A stretch of 64,000 nucleotides of DNA from Garra rufa (lineage: Eukaryota; Chordata; Actinopteri; Cypriniformes; Cyprinidae). The DNA is taken from positions 19,397,412 through 19,461,411 of the forward strand of contig NC_133366.1 in assembly GCF_049309525.1 (NCBI RefSeq), in the 5' to 3' direction. The position numbers and the translations under genes are program-made. The notes under the pieces were generated by a model. The model ran no database searches. It had not been told where the DNA came from and was given only the letters and a program-made list of their open reading frames with translations. Of this stretch, positions 61,001 to 64,000 are shown piece by piece. How positions within the stretch are numbered: the first letter of the stretch is position 1; every line of letters starts with the position of its first letter.

Positions 61001-63198
61001 ATCATTAAATGGGACTAGAATGTATTCCGAAGGTTCTTCTGGTGTTCCTCTCCTGCTGTCTATGATGCTGAAAGACACTCTCTTTGCCTCTGTAATGTCA
61101 TCAGACATGCTGCCCGTGGTGTCAATCACAAAAGCCAGAACTGAAGTCTGACTGAGGCCCATCAATCTGTAAGAAAGAAACAAAACTGGCTAAACCTGGA
61201 CAACAGTATCAGTTTCTAATTCTAGGGGGGCATTATGTCTTAAGAAAAACTAATCCTTTGGACTTGTGTCTCCACAGTGTCATCCAAGTTATAAAACCTG
61301 GTGAAAGTAGACGGCGACAACCAGTCAGTGGCCGTAAAGACACCACCAATAGAAATCCCGCTGGACCAAGCCCAGGAGGAGGCTATTCCTCTAGTGGAGT
61401 GGGCCCTCACTCCTACAGGACACTTTAAGCCCGCTAAGGCATAGGCCTTCTGTGCCTACATCCTATATAATTCAGTGTTAGTCTTAATGATCAGGAATTT
61501 GAGAAAACACACTGGACTATGTCATTTTTAATTTAACTGGACAAAACCTAAGTAATTTCTTTCATTACAGAATTGTTTAAAACTATGTGTGGTGTGAATA
61601 GAAGATCTCATACTGAAGAAAGGCTTGGTCGCCTATGGCCAGTTGGATGTCTTGCAGCACTTCCATAGTAGCGTTGATGGCCATTTCAGCAGCACGGAGG
61701 TGAAGGAAGCCGTGATCTGAACCGATGTCATCCTTATTGATGCCTCCAATAGGTTCTCTTGAACTGGTCCTGTCTGCAGAGCCACCATGGCTACACTTGC
61801 CTGAAAAAAATGAAAAAAAAATGTAGGTGGGTATAGATTTTTTATGCTTGTTCCAGCCATCCTGTGATGTCATAAAGAAGAGATCAACACTATGGGATGC
61901 TAAGCTTCCAAACCTGCAGGTTTTGTGGAGGAGAAAATATCGAAATATCCTGAAGTTAGTTTCTTATTCAGCAGTATTTCTGGGAGAATGTTATCAGCAC
62001 AGTTTGGCCCAGTGCAGTTTCTGCATGTTGGTGTGCTGGGGTCTAGATACACAGAGATTTAACAAGATTTAAAAAGTGTGAATGTTTATGCCATTTTCAT
62101 ATCGTGGCAAAACTATTTGTAATTCTATTTTGTTGTACCTGCTATATTGTTGAGAGGAAGCTCAGGTTTGATCAGTGTGGTGAATGGAGTAGTGTTTCCC
62201 AGTTCTACCCAGTTACTGTGGCTATAGAAATCCTGTTCACAAACCAACAACACAGTGTTCATGTAAATTATTGAAAATAATGATTTGCTTACTGAAATTA
62301 AATATATTAGTCACCTTACATTCATTCATGAATGCATTTCTTGCAGTCTTTTTATTCAATCTCCAGTAAAATCTCTGATATCCCTCCCTACTATAATCTC
62401 AATTTGTAACATACCTGTAGAGTGTGACAAAGAGCCCCCAGTGTGATACGGGCAGAGATATAACTCCCCTGCTGCACACTGGCCTTTACTGCAGCCACAC
62501 CAAGGATTATGACATTCCTGCCCTCATTGAAAGCCTCATTATCTATGTGATGTGCCTCACTCATTGCAAAAACTAGATCTATAGCTGCGTTGCTTAGATA
62601 AGTTTCTGTTATAGCTGAATAAAAACCAAGGGAAGCGAGGGCAGAAGATGAAGATGCTGAGCAGGCTTTTTGAACAGCATATGGAGTCAGTCTGTTGTTT
62701 ATCTAGAGGTAAGGCATGGAAAGAGGAGAATTGTATTATTATCATTAGTTTCTAACTTGAGTTCCCTTTGTTTTTCAGTTCAGTTTTCAATACAAATTAG
62801 GTGTGTAGCATAACTTGAGAGACTTGGCAACTAAAAATTTGCCGTCTCAAAATTCACATGAGGTATGACTGTAATTTGATGCAACAAAATGTTGAAGTCT
62901 CTTCATCTTTTGACCTTTTGCTACTCATAATAACCCATTCATATTTTGTATGATTCAAAAATGCTAATTCTGTTGGTTTTCTCCCATGTGTTTTTCTTAC
63001 AGGTAGTGTGAAGTCACGGCCCTGGGCGATGGCTATGTCACGACACACTTCTGCTGTCTTGCGGAGGATGGCCAACTGAGTGATTTCTCGATGGGTGAGG
63101 GAGCTGTCCTGAAAGAGAGGTTTGAACGCTGCCACCCAGGGGGGTGGAAACAGGGTCCCACAGAGGAGAAACACAGCCACTACAACCTGTGAAACCAT
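57477..63198 (-). CDS. vwa7: VWA7-like protein, copy F, intact (946 aa, 15 coding exons)
   Basis: Exons: 63198-63001, 62702-62415, 62232-62139, 62042-61914, 61800-61614, 61166-60997, 60567-60455, 60249-60133, 60029-59820, 59614-59482, 59374-59222, 59041-58955, 58784-58513, 58380-58087, 57872-57477. Total 2841 bp, open and in phase, with GT/AG at every border. Start ATG at 63198 opens a signal peptide. Helical domain: H36, HHIDNEAF (117-124), HTLQDFYSHSNW (159-170). VWA metal-site motif D314-T-T-G-S318. Exon 2 is two codons shorter than in B and C in the serine run; exon 5 ends with CA, so the junction codon is Gln rather than Arg. The C-terminal region has VTDFSSPVCQ, several N-glycosylation sequons, the NASCCSQE motif and a hydrophobic end (SMCVALVELLVSFLYG). 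Intron 5 holds a DIRS recombinase fragment. Likely secreted or GPI-anchored; the role is not known from sequence. Confidence 0.87.
58008..58067. repeat. (TA)n microsatellite in intron 14 of copy F
   Basis: TA run with one ATTTA interruption, ending about 20 bases before the exon 14 donor. Confidence 0.85.
61270..61455 (-). mobile_element. DIRS-type tyrosine recombinase fragment in intron 5 of copy F
   Basis: The minus strand has about 60 open codons including GVRAHSTRGIASSWAW, then ATDWLSPSTFTRFYNLD. This is the C-terminal pattern of tyrosine recombinases of DIRS retrotransposons: an HxxR box (HSTR) followed by a Tyr in RFYNLD. The corresponding introns of C and D lack it. Both element ends are missing. 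Confidence 0.7.
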
Positions 63199-63489
63199 GA
63201 CTGTCCACAAGAATACGTGCTGTGGGAAAATTCAGTTTGAAAATTCAGTCCCTTGCAAGTCAAAAAAATGAAACTAATAAAAACCACCATACAGTTTACT
63301 GATTACATTTTGACTGATTACACGTTTTCTGGAATGTTATTATATCTAACTAAATATGAGATCTGAACAATAGATAAAGCAAACATAAAGATTAAAATTA
63401 AGTTTTATTTTATGACATTCTATAATTAAAAATACAGAGGGGATTTTGGATATCTCTTTTTATCGCTGCATAAATCGGAAAATACTGTC

Positions 63490-63490
<1 letters not shown>

Positions 63491-63528
<38 letters not shown>

Positions 63529-63530
63529 AA
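63491..63530. repeat. (GAAA)n microsatellite
   Basis: About ten GAAA units. Confidence 0.9.
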
Positions 63531-63551
63531 AACCATGTTCACTATGTTTTA

Positions 63552-63769
63552 CACTGTAAAAAGTCACCAGTTTCAACTTAAGTTTTTAAGTTCAGCAGCT
63601 GCCTTAACATTTTAAGTTAAATGAACTTAAAAGTAGTCTTAAAAGTCATTTTAACTAATTTTATTGTCGTGAGTTAAAATGACTTGTAATTTCTGATTTA
63701 ACTTAAAATTTTAAGGCAGCTGCTGAACTCAAGTTTTTAAGTTGAAACTGGTGAAATCTTTTTACAGTG
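63552..63769. mobile_element. MITE with TA duplication
   Basis: Ends CACTGTAAAAAGTCACCAGT and ACTGGTGAAATCTTTTTACAGTG are inverted, flanked by TA. The inverted termini run for about 60 bp, including GTTCAGCAGCTGCCTTAA. Confidence 0.8.
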
Positions 63770-64000
63770 TAAGAATAAAATGTTGTATAAAATCAGGTGA
63801 ATTATTAAGTATATCAACAAAACCCCTCTGTAAAAATCTTCAGAATATAACATGAAAATGTCGGCAAAAAAAAACTCGTTTTGAGAAAACGCTTTTAAAA
63901 CATGTATTATAATGCAAAGATTCAAATAGAAAGGGTGCAGTAAAATAAACACTTAAAATTGTATTTTGAATGTTTTCTTTTTAAAAGCCTAAAAGCACTT

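Larger units (their letters stand above)
63199..64000. other. 5' flank of copy F
   Basis: Homologous to the C and D flanks. It holds a GAAA tetranucleotide run (63491-63530) and a MITE (63552-63769). The candidate first exon would lie beyond the window. Confidence 0.55.

Noticed and set aside
1..64000. CRISPR array, rRNA, bacterial operon or integrated virus genome
   Set aside because: No regular spacer-repeat array, no rRNA-like sequence and no viral gene set were seen; repeats are explained by microsatellites and transposons.

Overview
The window is vertebrate nuclear DNA, almost certainly from a teleost and most likely a cyprinid. It has GT-AG introns, dense short DNA transposons of types familiar from zebrafish and carp, Tc1-like elements, long CA/TA microsatellites, and only one recognisable gene family. 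Five large gene-like loci and several smaller relics all encode von Willebrand factor A domain-containing protein 7 (VWA7)-like proteins. The species assignment is inference. The exon models were built by hand from splice sites, reading phase and comparison among the copies inside the window.

Layout. Copy A (590-6220, minus) is a decayed pseudogene whose 3' end lies left of the window. A second decayed fragment lies on the plus strand at 11847-12245. Copy B (17275-29209, plus) has open exons 1-10 but lost exons 11-15, and an internal deletion fuses its exons 4 and 5. Copies C (30077-37577), D (45513-51861) and F (57477-63198) follow in tandem on the minus strand. B and C are therefore tail to tail. 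C and F each have 15 coding exons, all open and in phase, predicting 938 and 946 residues. D has the same 15 exons but carries a 1-bp insertion in exon 2 and a stop codon in exon 13. Older relic exons lie upstream of C (40960-43021) and of D (53470-53717 and 55424-56465), so the duplicated unit seems to be a live gene plus the broken tail of an older one.

Predicted protein (C and F). A signal peptide is followed by a helical, histidine-rich N-terminal region (exons 1-5) that resembles the Het-C / zinc phospholipase C type of fold. Next come a VWA domain with a DTTGS metal-site motif (exons 6-9), a beta-rich middle, and repeated beta-sandwich-like segments rich in N-glycosylation sites. The protein ends in a short hydrophobic tail that suggests a GPI anchor. 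It is expected to be extracellular or attached to the cell surface.

The space between exons is filled by mobile elements, many with exact target-site duplications readable here. The most striking are: a 4.15-kb hAT-like element made mostly of a 1.6-kb inverted repeat, inserted inside a smaller element; a three-deep nest (Tc1-like, then hAT MITE, then PIF/Harbinger-like MITE) at 14450-16739; a second long inverted repeat at 25106-26858; a solo LTR that cuts exon 11 of copy A; a DIRS-type tyrosine-recombinase fragment inside an intron of F; and a hAT element splitting a relic exon at 41228-43014. No rRNA, CRISPR array or prokaryotic-type operon was seen. One tRNA-like SINE head is suggested near the left edge.
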